From Methylococcaceae bacterium (GTDB lineage: Bacteria > Pseudomonadota > Gammaproteobacteria > Methylococcales > Methylomonadaceae): a DNA stretch of 64,000 bases. Below the pieces are notes generated by a model, which was not told the origin of the DNA, searched no databases, and worked only from the letters and a program-made list of their open reading frames with translations. Both the position numbers and the translations under genes were made by a program. How positions within the stretch are numbered: the stretch's first letter is position 1; every line of letters starts with the position of its first letter. Below, in pieces: positions 42,620-53,465 of the stretch. The DNA is taken from NCBI GenBank assembly GCA_030626845.1, contig DAOUTG010000003.1, positions 1 through 64,000 on the forward strand, in the 5' to 3' direction.

Positions 42620-44536
42620 ATGTTAAGAAAAATAACTTTATTTGCGTGTTTGTTGGCATTTATAAGTATTGTATTGAATGCTTATATTCATTTGGCAGAT
42701 GTTAATGTTAAAGTGCAGGCATTACAAAATTTTCAGAATGAACCCTTTGTTTTACTGAATAGTTGGATATTACCTTATTTATGGGGTGCATTATTGTTGA
42801 CGGTTTTTACGTTAATCATCACTGCATTACAATCTTCGCAATATGTTAGTAAAGTAATAATAACCGCAACGATGACTCTTATTTTATTGGGGTTACAAGT
42901 TTTTGCGGGTATTTGGAGTATAGCAACACAATCCATGCCTTTAGCAGTAACTACGGAAGTATTACTTGGTTTTATTAATTTTTGGTGGTTATTTCGTTTA
43001 TATTTACAGATAAACCCTAAATTAGTTTTACAAAATAAAATAGCGACAGTTCGTTATTTTGCGATAGTCGCTATACTTTTGTTATTCACGCAGATTTTTT
43101 TAGGGGTTTGGTCAAGCAGTAATACTTCAACACTCATGTGTGCTGATTTTCCGCGCTGTAATGGTCAATGGTTACCGCAAGCGGATTTTATTAGCGCAAT
43201 TAATATTTTTAGCGGGATTTTAAATAATTATTTTGGGGCATTATCATTTGATGCCCAGCTTGCCGCACATTGGTTGCATAGGGTAGGGGGGTTAATTACC
43301 TTTGTTGTTTTAGTTTTATTAATGCTGAATGCAACCTCAAGTAACCAAAGTAAACCAACCCGTAAAGCGGGTTTATTTTTAAGTATTTTATTATTAATCG
43401 AACTGGGTTTAGGCTCATTTAGTATTAAATTGGCGCTACCCCTGTGGCTAATGATAGCTCACAATGGTTTTGCCGCATTATTAATGTTACCTTTAATTGC
43501 GATTAGTTTTTATAGTCAATATGGTTTTGTTGCGACTGAAACACCTGCTATTGATGATCTGCATGATGTTGTTGACGTTAAGCCTATTGTTGAAGAAGTT
43601 GATGTTCCCGATGATGGTTTATATTTACGTTTAACATCACAGCTTAAAAAAACCCGGACGGGTTTGGGTGGGATTTTAACTAGCTTACCTTTGGGACAAA
43701 AGGACATTAGTGATGATTTATTAGATGATATTGAAGCACGCTTATTATTAGCTGATATTGGGGTTGAAGCGACGACTGAGATTATTAATAAATTAACTGA
43801 AAGTTTAGATAAACATCAACTTAAGGATAGAGATACTTTATTAGCGGCTTTAAAACAAGATTTACTTGATATTCTTAAGCCTTGCGATCAACCTTTAGTG
43901 ATACCTAAGTTAGATTCGCCTTTTGTGATTTTAGTGGTTGGGGTTAATGGGGCGGGTAAAACGACAACCATTGGAAAGTTGGCTAAGAAAATGCAAAACC
44001 AAGGGTATAGTGTCATGTTAGCTGCAGGCGATACTTTTAGAGCTGCTGCGGTCGAGCAACTACAAGTTTGGGGTGAACGTAATGAAGTACAAGTGGTCGC
44101 TCAACAAACGGGCGCAGATTCGGCTTCGGTTATTTTTGATGCCTTGCAATCGGCTAAAGCTAAGGGGGTTGATATTTTAATTGCTGATACGGCGGGTCGT
44201 TTACATACTAAGTCAAATTTAATGGAAGAGCTTGCAAAAATTAAACGAATTATGGGGAAATTAGATGTAGCTGCACCGCATGAGGTTTTATTAGTTTTAG
44301 ATGCAGGAACAGGACAAAATGCGCTTTCACAAGCGAGATTATTTAATGAAACCGTGACTTTAACAGGACTAACTTTGACTAAACTAGATGGGACGGCAAA
44401 AGGGGGGGTTATTTTTGCCTTAGCAAAACAATTACACGTTCCCATTCGCCATATAGGGATTGGGGAAGGGATTGATGATTTACAAGATTTTAATGCAGAA
44501 CAATTTATTAATGCGTTATTTGTAACTGACGAGTAA
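42620..44536 (+). CDS. ftsY: CtaA/COX15-like heme A synthase fused in frame to signal recognition particle receptor FtsY
   Basis: N-terminal part: multi-TM with CADFPRCNGQWLPQ, AAHWLHRVGGL, MIAHNGFAALLM. From ~43611: FtsY NG domain (TRTGLGGIL..., GVNGAGKTTTIGKLAKK, DTFRAAAVEQL, DTAGRLHTKSNLMEEL, TKLDGTAKGG). No stop between parts. Confidence 0.9.
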   Translation: MLRKITLFACLLAFISIVLNAYIHLADVNVKVQALQNFQNEPFVLLNSWILPYLWGALLLTVFTLIITALQSSQYVSKVIITATMTLILLGLQVFAGIWSIATQSMPLAVTTEVLLGFINFWWLFRLYLQINPKLVLQNKIATVRYFAIVAILLLFTQIFLGVWSSSNTSTLMCADFPRCNGQWLPQADFISAINIFSGILNNYFGALSFDAQLAAHWLHRVGGLITFVVLVLLMLNATSSNQSKPTRKAGLFLSILLLIELGLGSFSIKLALPLWLMIAHNGFAALLMLPLIAISFYSQYGFVATETPAIDDLHDVVDVKPIVEEVDVPDDGLYLRLTSQLKKTRTGLGGILTSLPLGQKDISDDLLDDIEARLLLADIGVEATTEIINKLTESLDKHQLKDRDTLLAALKQDLLDILKPCDQPLVIPKLDSPFVILVVGVNGAGKTTTIGKLAKKMQNQGYSVMLAAGDTFRAAAVEQLQVWGERNEVQVVAQQTGADSASVIFDALQSAKAKGVDILIADTAGRLHTKSNLMEELAKIKRIMGKLDVAAPHEVLLVLDAGTGQNALSQARLFNETVTLTGLTLTKLDGTAKGGVIFALAKQLHVPIRHIGIGEGIDDLQDFNAEQFINALFVTDE

Positions 44537-44541
44537 AACGA

Positions 44542-45207
44542 ATGTTAATTTTTGATAAAGTATGTAAACGTTATTCTGATACGGACGATGTATTGTTAGA
44601 TGTAAATTTTCAATTGCAACGGGGTGAAATGGCTTTTCTAACGGGTCATTCAGGCGCAGGTAAAACAACTTTATTAAAACTGATAGCGATGATAGAGCAA
44701 TGTACACGAGGACAAATTCTATTATCAGGGCATAACTTAAATCAAATTAAAGAGCGTCATATTCCTTTTATTCGGCGTAAACTAGGACTTATTTTTCAAG
44801 ATTATAAATTATTACAGGATAGAACGGTGTTTGATAATGTTGCGTTGCCTTTAGTTATTTCAGGTTATGGACATAAAGAAATAGCGCGGCGTGTTAGAGC
44901 TTCATTAGATAAGGTAGGGTTATTAACTAAAGAAAAAAAATACCCCTTAGCATTATCGGGCGGTGAACAGCAGCGCGTAGGTATTGCAAGAGCTGTGATT
45001 AACAAGCCTTCGTTAATTTTAGCAGATGAGCCTACAGGGAGTCTTGATCCTGAATTGTCTTCTGAGGTTATGCGTTTATTTGAGCAATTTCAGCAAGTTG
45101 GGGTTAGTGTATTGATTGCAACCCATGATATTAATTTGATTAGACGGATGGATTATCGGGTTTTAACATTGGGTCATGGACAGTTGATAGAGAGTACGTC
45201 CACATGA
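44542..45207 (+). CDS. ftsE: Cell division ATP-binding protein FtsE
   Basis: [18 protein letters not shown]...[35 protein letters not shown]; between ftsY and ftsX. Confidence 0.96.
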   Translation: MLIFDKVCKRYSDTDDVLLDVNFQLQRGEMAFLTGHSGAGKTTLLKLIAMIEQCTRGQILLSGHNLNQIKERHIPFIRRKLGLIFQDYKLLQDRTVFDNVALPLVISGYGHKEIARRVRASLDKVGLLTKEKKYPLALSGGEQQRVGIARAVINKPSLILADEPTGSLDPELSSEVMRLFEQFQQVGVSVLIATHDINLIRRMDYRVLTLGHGQLIESTST

Positions 45208-46223
45208 TGACACGACAAAATAAGCGTATTCAAAAACTGAATACGATAGAAAAAAAACAAGCCATTCCCCCTAAAATTAAAAAGGTAACCAATAATATTT
45301 TTGAAAGATTTTATGCGTATTTAGCCTTACATGTTCAGACTTTATTTTCTAGTTTAGGGAAGTTGTTAAAAACACCTTTAACCTCATTGATGACAATTAT
45401 TGTTTTAGCGGTGAGTATTTCTTTGGCTACGGGATTTTATGTGTTACTTGCCAATGTAGAACAGTTAACAGGAAATTTAGAAGCTTCTAATCAAATATCA
45501 TTATTTTTAAAAAGTAATATCTCTGATTTAGAAGGGCGAAAATTAGCCGAGAGAATTAAACAGTCAGCCGATGTAAAAATGGTTGATTTGATTACTCAAG
45601 AATCCGCTTTAGCAGAATTTAGAGATTACAGTGGTTTTGGAAGTGCGCTAAATGCTTTAGAAACTAACCCTTTACCTACCGTTATTCAAGTGTTACCTCG
45701 AAATACTTTAAATGGGGGTGAAGAAATTCAGCGGCTAATAGGTGAATTAGAGCAGTTAGAAGAAGTTGATATTGCACAAATGGATATGCAATGGATTCAG
45801 CGATTACAATCCATGATGGTTTTAGCACAACAAGGGGTTATTTTATTAAGTTGTGTTTTAAGTTTTGCGGTATTGTTTATTATGGGTAATACCATTCGGT
45901 TGGAATTAGAAGATCGCCGAGATGAAGTTTTAATTGCAAAATTAGTGGGCGCTACTCATGCTTTTATCCAACGCCCTTTTTTATATACTGGATTTTGGCT
46001 TGGTGGTTTTGGCGGTGCAATGGCATGGCTTATTGTCACGATTATCATGCTTATATTGAAAAGCCCAATGGAACATTTATCCGAGCTTTACGATAGTAGC
46101 TATCAAGTTTTGTTTTTAAATTTTTCCGAAAGTCTTATTTTATTGTTGATTTCATCTTCACTAGGGGTACTAGGGTCATGGGGTGTATTGCATTATCAGC
46201 TTAAACAAATGAAGTTGGAATAA
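45204..46223 (+). CDS. ftsX: Cell division protein FtsX
   Basis: Four TM; ISLFLKSNISDLEGRKLAERIK...NTIRLELEDRRDEVLIAKLVGATHAFIQRPFLYTGFWLG. Confidence 0.95.
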   Translation: MMTRQNKRIQKLNTIEKKQAIPPKIKKVTNNIFERFYAYLALHVQTLFSSLGKLLKTPLTSLMTIIVLAVSISLATGFYVLLANVEQLTGNLEASNQISLFLKSNISDLEGRKLAERIKQSADVKMVDLITQESALAEFRDYSGFGSALNALETNPLPTVIQVLPRNTLNGGEEIQRLIGELEQLEEVDIAQMDMQWIQRLQSMMVLAQQGVILLSCVLSFAVLFIMGNTIRLELEDRRDEVLIAKLVGATHAFIQRPFLYTGFWLGGFGGAMAWLIVTIIMLILKSPMEHLSELYDSSYQVLFLNFSESLILLLISSSLGVLGSWGVLHYQLKQMKLE

Positions 46224-46232
46224 TTTTTAGAT

Positions 46233-48167
46233 TTACCTTTCAATCCAATGCGCTAAAGTATCATAAAGAATTTTAGAATCAATGGGTTTGGGTACATGCG
46301 TATTCATCCCTGCAGCAATAAACTTTTGTTTCTCTTCATCCATCGCATAAGCGGTCATGGCTATAATAGGAATATTTTTAAGCTGTTGACGAATAATTCC
46401 TGTCGCTTCTATGCCATCCATTTCAGGCATTTGTACATCCATTAAAATAGCATCATAATGATTTTCAGGGTCAAGTGCTTTGATAACGGCTTCTTTGCCA
46501 TTGTTAGCAATATCAACATGAGTACCGACTAATTTTAAAAATTCCACGACAATCAATTGATTTATTTCATTATCTTCTGCCAACAAAACTTTAGCAGTAT
46601 CCAAACTATTTATTTTTTTAATCTTCTTAATTTTATTTTCTTTTGGCTTAATTGTAATAAGAGATTGATTGTCCTGAGTTTTCAAATTAACATTAAACTT
46701 AAATGTACTCCCCGTGCCTAAATCGCTATCGACAGAAATTTCTCCCCCCATAAGTTCAGTTAATTGTTTACAAATAGCAAGTCCTAAACCCGTTCCTCCA
46801 AATTTTCGTGTTGTTGATGTATCTGCTTGAGTAAATGAGTTAAATAATTTTTTTCTATTTTCAGCACTAATTCCTATTCCAAAATCTTGAACACTAAAAA
46901 TTAATTCAACATCTCCATCGCTAGTATTACCCGCTTTTATCGTAATAATCACATCATTATTTTCAGTAAATTTAATCGCATTACTAATTAAATTAATTAA
47001 GATTTGCCTTAATCGTAAGGCATCACCGATTAAAAATTGGGGAACATTAGGGCTAATAGAACAAGATAAATTAATTTTTTTCTCTAAAGCACGGTCAGCA
47101 TTGAGACTAAGTGTATTATCAATAACATCTGATAATAAGTGAAAATCTTCATTTTCTATTTCTAACATACCTGCTTCAATTTTAGAAAAATCTAAAATAT
47201 CATTGATAATTCCTAATAAATCAGTGGCTGAGTGGTTTATTTTAAATAGGTAATCATGCGATGTAGGATTGAGTTCTATTTTTAATGCAAGTTCACTTAA
47301 GCCAATAATAGCATTCATGGGGGTACGAATTTCATGGCTCATGTTAGCAAGAAAATTACTTTTTGTTTGACTGGCTTCATTCGCTTTATTTTTTTCAGTA
47401 ATCAGTTCTTTTTCAATATTTTTAAGTTCTTGCATCATGATATTAAAGCCTTTAAATAAAGCACCATATTCATCACTACGTTGCATTTCTTTTGAAAGAC
47501 TATAATCTCTATTTGCAGGAACTTTCTCCATAATAGTTAATAATGCGTAAATGGGATTTGAAAATATCCGCTGGAAAAAATACGCTAAAATAAAAATAAT
47601 GAAAAATGTGACCCCAATGACAAGGAGTAAGGAATGTGCTAGGTCTTTAACTTTTTTTCTAAATTCTTGGGTATCAGCGATAACGTGTAATATTCCTGCA
47701 GTTCCATTGTTATTTTTCATTTTTATGGGAACAAAAACATCAAATTTTTTCCAAAAAAATAACGATTTATCCTCTAATTTTTTTTCTTTTTGATAGCTAA
47801 TTAATTGTTTAGCTGAATTATTAATTAATTGTATTTGTTTATCTTTTTTAATTTTTTCATGAAAATATTTAACAAAAATCTTGTTATTTTTATTATAAAG
47901 TAAAGCTGACATGATACTTGGGTTAACAGTTAATGCTGAAAGCATTCTATAGGCATCTTCCTCATCTTCAAAAAGGATAGAGGCTTCGAGATTAAAACTA
48001 CTTACATCGGCTAACTGCGTAATATTTGCCACCTCTTCTTTTCTAACTGTTTTTATCCCTGTGTAAAAGAGTACGCTGCTTGTAATAAGAAGACCAATAA
48101 TTGCAGTCAGACTTAAAATAAGCACTAATTTAGTGCGGATAGAAATATTAGAAAGTTTTTTCATCAA
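46233..48167 (-). CDS. Hybrid sensor histidine kinase (CHASE8-like sensor, HAMP, HisKA, HATPase, REC), copy 1
   Basis: [47 protein letters not shown] sensor; [70 protein letters not shown]. Confidence 0.9.
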   Translation of the reverse strand: MMKKLSNISIRTKLVLILSLTAIIGLLITSSVLFYTGIKTVRKEEVANITQLADVSSFNLEASILFEDEEDAYRMLSALTVNPSIMSALLYNKNNKIFVKYFHEKIKKDKQIQLINNSAKQLISYQKEKKLEDKSLFFWKKFDVFVPIKMKNNNGTAGILHVIADTQEFRKKVKDLAHSLLLVIGVTFFIIFILAYFFQRIFSNPIYALLTIMEKVPANRDYSLSKEMQRSDEYGALFKGFNIMMQELKNIEKELITEKNKANEASQTKSNFLANMSHEIRTPMNAIIGLSELALKIELNPTSHDYLFKINHSATDLLGIINDILDFSKIEAGMLEIENEDFHLLSDVIDNTLSLNADRALEKKINLSCSISPNVPQFLIGDALRLRQILINLISNAIKFTENNDVIITIKAGNTSDGDVELIFSVQDFGIGISAENRKKLFNSFTQADTSTTRKFGGTGLGLAICKQLTELMGGEISVDSDLGTGSTFKFNVNLKTQDNQSLITIKPKENKIKKIKKINSLDTAKVLLAEDNEINQLIVVEFLKLVGTHVDIANNGKEAVIKALDPENHYDAILMDVQMPEMDGIEATGIIRQQLKNIPIIAMTAYAMDEEKQKFIAAGMNTHVPKPIDSKILYDTLAHWIER

Positions 48168-48359
48168 TTAAATTTTATTAGTTTTTATAATTAAAGGCAG
48201 GTTTTATGAAACAGTCATGTGTACCGAGGTGTTAAAATTTTGGTATAATTTATACTTTAAAAGTTTAGGGTTCATCATATTATTAAAAATTCAATAGATA
48301 ATATTTGATCCTCAACTAAATTTATGATCTATTAAAAATTCGTAGTGGAACTTACATCT

Positions 48360-48872
48360 ATGATTTATTTGTTAAAAATAATTTTTTTATTCGGAATCTT
48401 GACTTTCATACCTGCTTACGCCGTAGATAGAGAACAGCACAAGGCTACTTTTCTAGGCTATTTACCTAATTATATCAAATGGCCAACCAGCATTGCAGAA
48501 GATAAATCGGGCTTCTTTAATATGTGTGTGCTGGGAGAAAATACATTTAAAGATTTTTTAAAACAGCTTTATGGCAATAAATCCATTAAAAATAAGCCTG
48601 TTAAAATTTATTATTTTGATGATATTAGCGATAGTCTTCATTGTCATTTGTTATTCATTAGTATTTCTGAGCGTAAGATAATTTCTGAAATATTGACGTT
48701 TATTAAAGATAAGCCTATCTTAACAATTAGCGAAATTAGAGGTTTTGTTGATAAACAGGGGATTGTTCAGTTTTACATGAAGGCTCAAAAAGTACATCTT
48801 AAAATAAATAATCAAGCAGCTATTAAGCATGGTTTGAAAATCAGTTCGCAATTACTCGCTATTACGAGGTAA
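48360..48872 (+). CDS. YfiR/DUF4154 family periplasmic protein, copy 1
   Basis: REQHKATFLGYLPNYIKWPTS...FNMCVLGENTFKDFLKQLYGNKSIKNKPVKIYYFDDI...CHLLFISISERKIISEIL...PILTISEIRGFVDKQGIVQFYMKAQKVHLKINNQAAIKHGLKISSQLLAI. Confidence 0.88.
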   Translation: MIYLLKIIFLFGILTFIPAYAVDREQHKATFLGYLPNYIKWPTSIAEDKSGFFNMCVLGENTFKDFLKQLYGNKSIKNKPVKIYYFDDISDSLHCHLLFISISERKIISEILTFIKDKPILTISEIRGFVDKQGIVQFYMKAQKVHLKINNQAAIKHGLKISSQLLAITR

Positions 48873-48877
48873 GTTTA

Positions 48878-51274
48878 ATGAAAAAACTGTTAATAACAAT
48901 CATCGCTTTATCGTTCGCACAAAGTATACTAAATACTGAAATTTTAGCAAATGAAATAGAACAACTTGATCATACCTCTATTGAGGATTTACTTAATGTA
49001 GAAACAGATGTCAAAGCTAATCTTGGTAGTCGAGGTGATTCTGTTGACTTATTAGAGGCAAAAGTTCCTGTTGATGTTATTACCGCAGAACAGATTAATC
49101 ACACAGGTTATACTGAGCTGAGTAAAGTTTTACAGCGATTTATTCCAGGGTTTAACTTTCCAAGAGTGTCTAATAATGATGGGACAGATCATGTTCGACC
49201 CTTTACCCTAAGAGGTATGTCACCAGATCAAATTTTAGTTCTAGTCAATGGTAAACGGCTTCATAGTAGTAGTTTATTGCATGTTAATGGTTCAATAGGG
49301 AGAGGATCTACGGGGGTTGATTTAAATACGATTCCTTTACATTCTATAGAGCGCGTTGAAGTATTAAGAGATGCTGCAGCGGCTCAGTATGGTTCAGATG
49401 CAATTGCAGGTATTATCAATATTATTCTCAAATCAGGTAGCGAAGAAAAGCGATTGACAACAACTTTAGGTCAAACTTATTCAGGGGAGGGTGCGCTTTA
49501 TCAAACAGATATTCACTATGGTATTGCATTACCACTCGATGGATTTATTAATGCAACCGCTGAATTTCGTGATCGTAGTCGGACTAATCATGCTTTACTT
49601 GATGATCGACAACAATATTTTGACGATGACTTGAAAAATAACAACCTTATTCATCAAAATAATCGACAAGGCGATCCTGATAGCCAAGATTTTTTGTTTG
49701 CCCTTAATTCTGAAATACCTTTATCCGATGATATTCTTTTTTATCTTCATGGAACAGTTGATTATCGCGAAAGTGAAGCGGGGGCTTTTTTTAGACGACC
49801 TGCTGATAATAGAACGGTTAGAGGTATTTATCCTGATGGTTTTTTACCTATTATTGCCCCTAAAATCATGGATTATTCTACGACAACAGGTATAAAAGGT
49901 GAAATGGAGAATGGCTTAAATTGGGACTTAAGTCATACAGTCGGCGGAAATCAGCTTAATTATCATGTTAAAAATTCATTAAATACCTCTTTAGGTATTA
50001 ATAGCCCAAGAAATTTTGATGCGGGCATTCTATCATCTAGACAACATACAACGACTTTAGATTTATTTAAGAAACTTAATTTAGGGCTTGAAGAGCCGAT
50101 AAAAATAGCGGCAGGGTTTGAATGGCGTTATGAAAACTTTGCGATTCATGCCGGTGAGGAATCATCTTATATTCAAGGGGGTGTCCCTATTCTTGATGGT
50201 CCTAATGCAGGTAATAAAGCCTCATCGGGGGCGCAAGGTTTTGGTGGTTTTACAACAGAAAATGAGTTAGAAGAAGATAGGCATAATTTTGCCACCTACC
50301 TTGATTTAGAAGCTCAATTACTGGATAAATTATCTTTAAACCTTGCAGGGCGTTATGAATATTTCAGTGATTTTGGTTCTAGTTTGAATGGTAAATTTTC
50401 ATTAGCCTATCAAGTAGTTGATACGCTTTTATTACGTAGTTCAGTCAGCACAGGGTTTCGAGCGCCTTCATTACAACAAACTTATTTCAACAACACCTCA
50501 ACCCTTAAAAATTTAAATGGCTCTTTGAGTACCGCTGAAATATTAAGAGTTAATTCATCTATTGCACAAGAACTAGGGGCTTCATCCTTAAAGCCTGAAG
50601 AGTCACAACATTTTACCGCAGGGTTTGTTTATAAACCGACAGCTAATTTATCTTTAAGTGCCGATTATTTTTATACTAAAATAGAAAATAGAATTATTTT
50701 TTCACGTAACATTTCATCCAGTAACTCATCCATTGACAGTGATATTTTAGCCTTAATTCCCGCGCGTTTTTTTAGTAATGCGATTGATACGCAAACACAA
50801 GGTTACGATTTACGAGGTAATTATTTAATTGATTTTGAAGAACAAGGTGAATTAAAATTAACCGTAGGTTATCACTATAGTAAAAATAGGCTCAAAGGTA
50901 GTGTTAGGTCACCCGCTGTTCTAGGCGAGGAAGGCAGTAAAATATTTTTTAGTGATAGAGAACGTTTAGAATTAGGTCAACCTAATGATAATCTTATATT
51001 AATGGCTTATTATAAAAAAGATGACTTTGATGGTGTGGTGAAGTTTATTAAGGCGGGTGCATTTTCAGATCAACAAGAACGACCTGATAGTCAATGGTTA
51101 GTTGATATAGATTTAAGTTATCAATTACATTCTAATTTTAATGTTGCTGTAGGCGTTCATAATTTATTTGATAGCGAACCAGAGCGTAATAGTGAAGATG
51201 GGGAATTTCCACGAAGCGCGCCTTATGGTTACAACGGCGGTTTTTATTATTGCCGTTTAGCCGTTGATTTTTAA
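48878..51274 (+). CDS. TonB-dependent receptor, copy 1
   Basis: Plug VPVDVITAEQINHTGYTELSKVLQRFIPGFNF...PFTLRGMSPDQILVLVNGKRLHSS...IERVEVLRDAAAAQYGSDAIAGIINIILK; C-terminal beta signal YCRLAVDF. Confidence 0.93.
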   Translation: MKKLLITIIALSFAQSILNTEILANEIEQLDHTSIEDLLNVETDVKANLGSRGDSVDLLEAKVPVDVITAEQINHTGYTELSKVLQRFIPGFNFPRVSNNDGTDHVRPFTLRGMSPDQILVLVNGKRLHSSSLLHVNGSIGRGSTGVDLNTIPLHSIERVEVLRDAAAAQYGSDAIAGIINIILKSGSEEKRLTTTLGQTYSGEGALYQTDIHYGIALPLDGFINATAEFRDRSRTNHALLDDRQQYFDDDLKNNNLIHQNNRQGDPDSQDFLFALNSEIPLSDDILFYLHGTVDYRESEAGAFFRRPADNRTVRGIYPDGFLPIIAPKIMDYSTTTGIKGEMENGLNWDLSHTVGGNQLNYHVKNSLNTSLGINSPRNFDAGILSSRQHTTTLDLFKKLNLGLEEPIKIAAGFEWRYENFAIHAGEESSYIQGGVPILDGPNAGNKASSGAQGFGGFTTENELEEDRHNFATYLDLEAQLLDKLSLNLAGRYEYFSDFGSSLNGKFSLAYQVVDTLLLRSSVSTGFRAPSLQQTYFNNTSTLKNLNGSLSTAEILRVNSSIAQELGASSLKPEESQHFTAGFVYKPTANLSLSADYFYTKIENRIIFSRNISSSNSSIDSDILALIPARFFSNAIDTQTQGYDLRGNYLIDFEEQGELKLTVGYHYSKNRLKGSVRSPAVLGEEGSKIFFSDRERLELGQPNDNLILMAYYKKDDFDGVVKFIKAGAFSDQQERPDSQWLVDIDLSYQLHSNFNVAVGVHNLFDSEPERNSEDGEFPRSAPYGYNGGFYYCRLAVDF

Positions 51275-51297
51275 ATTATTATTTTACTAAAAAATTA

Positions 51298-51408
51298 CTC
51301 TGTACATGACAAAAATGTAAATCGGAGTCCAAAACATGGTTTGGATTCCTATATTTCATTGATTTATAAGTAATTTATTGCTCATAATATTTTTTGTCAT
51401 GTACAGAG
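51298..51408. mobile_element. MITE-like inverted-repeat element between the two modules
   Basis: 18-bp perfect terminal inverted repeats CTCTGTACATGACAAAAA / TTTTTGTCATGTACAGAG, with an inner palindrome GGAGTCCAAAACATGGTTTGGATTCC. No coding capacity. Confidence 0.6.
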
Positions 51409-51438
51409 AAAAAATTAATAGAATATTGAGTAAAAAGT

Positions 51439-53361
51439 TTATTTTCCAATCCAATCTTCTAGGGTTTGATAGAGAAGTTTTGAGTCGATGGGTTTGGGTA
51501 CATGGGTATTCATCCCTGCATCAATAAACTTTTGTTTTTCTTCATCCATTGCATAAGCGGTCATGGCTATAATAGGGATATTCTTGAGATGTTGACGAAT
51601 AATTCCTGTCGCTTCTATTCCATCCATTTCAGGCATTTGTACATCCATTAAAATAGCATCATAATGGTTTTCAGGGTCAAGTGCTTTGGTAACGGCTTCT
51701 TTACCATTATGAGCAATATCAACTTTAATTTTTGCTGATTTTAAAAACTCAGTGGCAACTAATTGATTGATTTTATTATCTTCTGCTAATAATACGTGAG
51801 AATTTTCTAAAATATTAGTTTTTTTAGATTGCTCAACAACTTTTTCTTTAGTTTTAACGATAATAAGTGATTGTTCATCTTGAAGGCCTAGGATGACTGT
51901 AAATATAAAAGTACTTCCTATGCCGTGGTCACTTTCAACATAAATATCGCCGCCCATTAATTCTGTGAGTTGTTTACAGATAGCAAGTCCTAATCCTGTC
52001 CCACCAAATTGCCGCGTGGTTGATGTGTCTGCTTGGGTAAAGGGTTTAAATAATTTTTTTATTTGTTCAGGGGTAATACCAATACCTGAATCTTGAATAT
52101 TAAAAGTTAGTTGAGTTTTTTTATCGGTACTCTTACCATTTTTAATGGTAACAGTGACATCTCCTTGCTCGGTAAACTTAATGGCATTACTAATTAAATT
52201 AATCAAAACCTGTTTTAAACGTAAAGAATCACCCACTAAAAATTGAGGAACATTAGGGCTAATTTTGCAGTGTAATGTAATATTTTTTTCTAAGGCACGC
52301 TCCTTACTCAGGCTGAATACGCTATCAATCACATCAGAAGACAAATGAAAATCGTTTGATTCTATATCTAACATCCCTGCTTCAATTTTAGAAAAATCTA
52401 AAATATCATTAATAATACCCAGTAGATCTGAGGCTGAATGATTTATTTTAAATAAAAAGTCATGTAATTTGGGTTCAAGATCGGTGTTTAATGCAATTTC
52501 ACTTAAACCAAGAATCGCACTCATTGGGGTGCGAATTTCATGACTCATATTGGCAAGAAAATTACTTTTCGTTTGATTCGCTTGATCTGCTTTATCTTTT
52601 GCAATAATCAATTCTTTTTCAATGGCCTTAAGCTCTTGCATCATAATATTAAAGCCCTTAAATAAAGAACCATATTCATCATTGCGTTGCATTTCTTTTG
52701 AAAGACTATAGTCCCTGTTTTCAGGGACTTTTTTCATAATATTTAATAAGGCATAAATAGGATTTGAAAAAATTCTTTGGAAAAAATAAGTCAGAATAAA
52801 AATAATAAAAAGTGTGGCAAAAATGACAGCAAGCAGAGAATAACCTAAATTAATGGTTCTTTTTTCCAAATCTTGTGTATCAGCAATAATGTGTAGTATC
52901 CCTATGGTTGTATTTTCAAGCTTAATAGGTACAAAAGTATCAAAATTCTCCCAAAAAGAAAGAAAATGCTGTGGTTTAGTTTGTTGAGAATTTAATAGTT
53001 GCACTTTGGAGTTTTCGGTCAATTGATCGGTTTCATCGACACTAAGTTGCTCATTAAAATAGCTGACAAAAATTTCATTGTTTTCATCATAAATAATGGT
53101 TGCGACCATACTTGAATTATCCGCTAATGAAATTATCATTTCTTTAGTATCTTCTTTTTTACCAAAACTAAGTGCAGTTGCAATATTAATGCTACTCACA
53201 TTGGCTATTTGTTTAATTGTTTTAACTTCATTTCTTTTTACATCAACAAGATAGGCGTAAAAAATAAAACTGCTCGCAATTAATAGGGCAATGATAGCGG
53301 TTGAACTTAAAATAAGAACGAGTTTAGTACGAATTGATAAATCAGAAAATTTCTTAAACAT
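51439..53361 (-). CDS. Hybrid sensor histidine kinase (CHASE8-like sensor), copy 2
   Basis: Same architecture as 46233-48167; near-identical kinase and REC motifs, divergent sensor. Confidence 0.9.
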   Translation of the reverse strand: MFKKFSDLSIRTKLVLILSSTAIIALLIASSFIFYAYLVDVKRNEVKTIKQIANVSSINIATALSFGKKEDTKEMIISLADNSSMVATIIYDENNEIFVSYFNEQLSVDETDQLTENSKVQLLNSQQTKPQHFLSFWENFDTFVPIKLENTTIGILHIIADTQDLEKRTINLGYSLLAVIFATLFIIFILTYFFQRIFSNPIYALLNIMKKVPENRDYSLSKEMQRNDEYGSLFKGFNIMMQELKAIEKELIIAKDKADQANQTKSNFLANMSHEIRTPMSAILGLSEIALNTDLEPKLHDFLFKINHSASDLLGIINDILDFSKIEAGMLDIESNDFHLSSDVIDSVFSLSKERALEKNITLHCKISPNVPQFLVGDSLRLKQVLINLISNAIKFTEQGDVTVTIKNGKSTDKKTQLTFNIQDSGIGITPEQIKKLFKPFTQADTSTTRQFGGTGLGLAICKQLTELMGGDIYVESDHGIGSTFIFTVILGLQDEQSLIIVKTKEKVVEQSKKTNILENSHVLLAEDNKINQLVATEFLKSAKIKVDIAHNGKEAVTKALDPENHYDAILMDVQMPEMDGIEATGIIRQHLKNIPIIAMTAYAMDEEKQKFIDAGMNTHVPKPIDSKLLYQTLEDWIGK

Positions 53362-53465
53362 CTATATTTTCCCAAAATGATAGGGTGTGTACTGAATATG
53401 AAGCGCGTGTTTAATGTTTTGTTAAAACTATGTATAATCCATAAATATTTTGTTGAAATTTATTA

